From Brugia malayi (taxonomy: Eukaryota > Nematoda > Chromadorea > Rhabditida > Onchocercidae): a DNA stretch of 64,000 nt. Every line of letters starts with the position of its first letter. Within the stretch, counting starts at the first letter, position 1. Of the stretch, positions 61,832 through 64,000 are shown piece after piece. The stretch lies in the NCBI RefSeq assembly GCF_000002995.4, contig NW_025062476.1:2475001-2539000 (forward strand), given 5' to 3'. The translations under genes and the position numbers were made by a program. The notes beneath the pieces were generated by a model. The model was not told where the DNA came from and made no database searches. It saw only the letters and a list, made by a program, of their open reading frames with translations.

Positions 61832-63649
61832 GTAACTTATTTATTGAAAGCATCGCAACAGATAGACTTGGATTCCACGTTGGAAATTCTGCGAATTAAC
61901 ATTCAGATGCTACATACGAACAATAAAAGGTTTGTAGTAAATCCACATATTTTGTGACTAAATTATTCAACTCAATAATTATCGAAAGAAAATTACCAAG
62001 TTTAGGTGCCAGTGTAGAGTTTAAGACAAAAGTTTAGAATCCTTCTTAAAAATTTTTAAAAATTAGCCATGCCGTTTTTTCAAAGTTAACAATACTCGAG
62101 TTTTTCGTCCCTTTTCCCTTTCAACTAGATGACACTATTGCTCACCCCTTTCACATTCGTTATTCGTTATCATTATCAACCACATTAGAATGACAACGGC
62201 AAATGTATCCGCACTTTTTTTTTTCCTTCTTGTCGATTGATATAACACACAGAAAATGAAAAAAAATGTCAATACCAGTTCTTTCATTATCTTCCACACT
62301 ATACGAAACATATGAAAATTAAAAGAATATAACGGAACTTTTTGCTCTTTTAAGAAGCGAAAGTTTTGGAAATTTTTGTCAGAGCCCCTTCCAAACAATA
62401 CAAAAAAGGAAGTTAAAATAAAGGCAACAATAATCGAAAAGAGAAAAAAAAAAAACATTAAATACAAATAATTGAGTAGTGGCAAATGTATTTGACGTCT
62501 AAAACAATTACAAAAATCAATTTCACTAACACAAGCTGAATGGAAACGATGAAAAAATTGAGGTATATATTTTGTTGAAAACAAAAAATGGACCACGCAT
62601 TGGGCGAATCAGTGAAAGGAAAATTTTAAAACAATACAAAGTTAAATACTACACAAAATACCATATGAAAACATAAGCATGAAAAACTGTAAGGTAGAAC
62701 AGCAGAAATGGAGAAGATAAGAAGGGAAAAAGCGATAAACGTTGCTCACTCGTTGACTTTACTTGTACAGGACAGACCGGTTAATTCCAGCTGTCAAAAT
62801 TTCATTCATACCAGTATCAATATGACGAAGTAATGATAATGATAGCAACTAATAATGATAACAATTGAATAAACATGAATAACGAAAAAAAATCTTCACC
62901 GGATTAGTTGCACACCTGTATATACCAAGAGACATGTACGTGAGTGGAAAAATGATGAAAAGCAACATCATAAAAATGACTTCAACCAATAAAATAGAAA
63001 TTAAAAGAAAAATAAAAATGTGGAACATCAGAGACACACATGAACAGACATGTGTCGCATATGTATTTTGTGCTTTGATAACAAAATAAGCTATTACTTT
63101 CTCAAGTTTGTAAATTAAGACTTATGAAATGTAAGAAATTCATCGCGTCATACTTCATTCAAATACAGTGAAATTTGGAAGATATTTTGGAAGCGGAAAG
63201 AAAATTGGAAAAATTTAAAACATCCCACTGAATCCACTACCACTTTAATAACTTTTGATTTCCAATTCAAGACATGGCTTTATCCATTTTCACATTCATA
63301 TTTTAGGCGTTTTAAGCATAGAGCTGATCCTCTAATAACCACAGATTAAGAAATGAAATTATAAGAGACCGAATGCATCAAGATAAAGGAGAAAAAAGAG
63401 ATAGACATATTAGCTGTGAATGAATAACATAATCAAGTTAAAATCTTTAGTTTTCCTCTTGATGATGGTCTAAATCTAATTCATTAAAGAAGACATTACA
63501 TTAAGCGTTCCTTTTCAAGGATAAACGAATGCGTAGCTAAATATACCCAGATAAACAACAAATTTTTAATGTTCAAAACAAGTCATTCAATCGGTACTAA
63601 AATTCAGATTGCCGCAAACTTTTCTATCTGGGATAGCTACTCATCAAAT
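61832..63649. other. AT-rich region, probable 3' UTR and flank of the last gene
   Basis: On the minus strand this follows the stop at 63650. A 153-codon minus frame at 62135-62596 has no ATG near its start and a Phe/Ile/Leu-rich, low-complexity product, so it is not called. No splice-bounded exon was recognised. Confidence 0.45.
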
Positions 63650-64000
63650 TTAAAGATAACGGAAAGTATTAGTGACATCAGCAGAATTAGCAGAATGACC
63701 AGAATCAAATATTCCTGCTTGTGAAACATAGGTGCCAGTAGCCGAAGCAGACGGTGGCTGTTGGGCATGGTTTGGATAGGTGCCTGAAACTGAGAATTGC
63801 CCTGAGTATGGGAAATAAAAATTGTATGAGGTATTGGGTCCAGGCGGTACAATGATTGGAGTAACACGTTGCGGCTGAGGTTGATGAGGTGATGATGACG
63901 TTCCGCTACCAGACATTACTTGCTGTTGTTGCACACGACCATGCATCACCGACCCAGGATTGGGTATTGATAAAGGTGATAACGTTGATAAATTAGCAGT
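63650..64000 (-). CDS. C-terminal exon of a Pro/Gln/Ser-rich protein (partial)
   Basis: The minus-strand frame is open from the window edge at 64000 to TAA at 63650, 116 codons, with no in-frame break. The sequence is Pro/Gln/Ser/Thr/Gly-rich (VQQQQVMSGSG, SSPHQPQPQRVTPIIVPPGP, SGTYPNHAQQPPSASATGTY) and ends NTFRYL. Such tails occur in RNA-binding or translation and transcription regulators, but there is no defining domain here, so no function is given. The gene continues upstream beyond the window. Confidence 0.7.
   Translation of the reverse strand, partial: TANLSTLSPLSIPNPGSVMHGRVQQQQVMSGSGTSSSPHQPQPQRVTPIIVPPGPNTSYNFYFPYSGQFSVSGTYPNHAQQPPSASATGTYVSQAGIFDSGHSANSADVTNTFRYL

Noticed and set aside
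62135..62596. 153-codon minus ORF
   Set aside because: No ATG near its start and a Phe/Ile/Leu-rich low-complexity product in an AT-rich stretch downstream of a stop codon; more likely UTR or flank.

Overview
This window is nuclear DNA from a nematode, most likely a filarial or other spirurid worm. The basis is strongly AT-rich sequence, genes split into many small exons (about 20-400 bp) by introns of roughly 70-1,500 bp with TTTCAG/TTTTAG-type acceptors, a T-rich acceptor directly before a start codon that looks like a spliced-leader trans-splice site, and protein families whose closest remembered relatives are nematode genes. Only short ORFs are visible in raw frames, so the gene models below were built by joining exons by hand with splice signals and phase checks.

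Layout: (1) 154-7547 (+), a 5'-truncated zinc-finger/BTB protein with the BTB domain at its C-terminus. (2) 11149-14847 (-), an SLC7/LAT-type amino acid transporter. (3) 17136-17208 (+), tRNA-Thr(TGT) beside a cluster of CACGTG motifs. (4) 18639-29291 (+), a long multi-Tudor-domain protein. (5) 31480-33040 (+), an unrecognised multi-span membrane protein with an apparent 1-bp frame break. (6) 34215-38011 (-), a full-length EXT2-type heparan sulfate polymerase subunit. (7) 38094-38366 (+), a possible small membrane protein, divergent from EXT2. (8) 38979-40386 (-), MIC19 (CHCHD3), a MICOS subunit. (9) 41382-42762 (+), PDE6D/PrBP-delta. (10) 47432-49992 (+), a two-pore potassium channel lacking its N-terminal exon. 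(11) 50818-54444 (-), DNAJC21. (12) 55596-60865 (-), DNAJC16. (13) 63650-64000 (-), the C-terminal exon of a Pro/Gln/Ser-rich protein. The intergenic stretches are AT-rich with simple repeats.

The genes are a mixed housekeeping and neuronal set. The two J-domain genes lie head to tail on one strand and may be co-transcribed. The main points of interest are splicing oddities (two GC-AG introns, two 4-nt tandem donors, a 23-nt micro-exon, two candidate cassette exons), a potassium channel with an unusually short M1-P1 loop, a complete EXT2, a nested antisense ORF and an unexplained double-strand ORF block at 61.3-61.8 kb. I did not find a convincing new multi-gene system.
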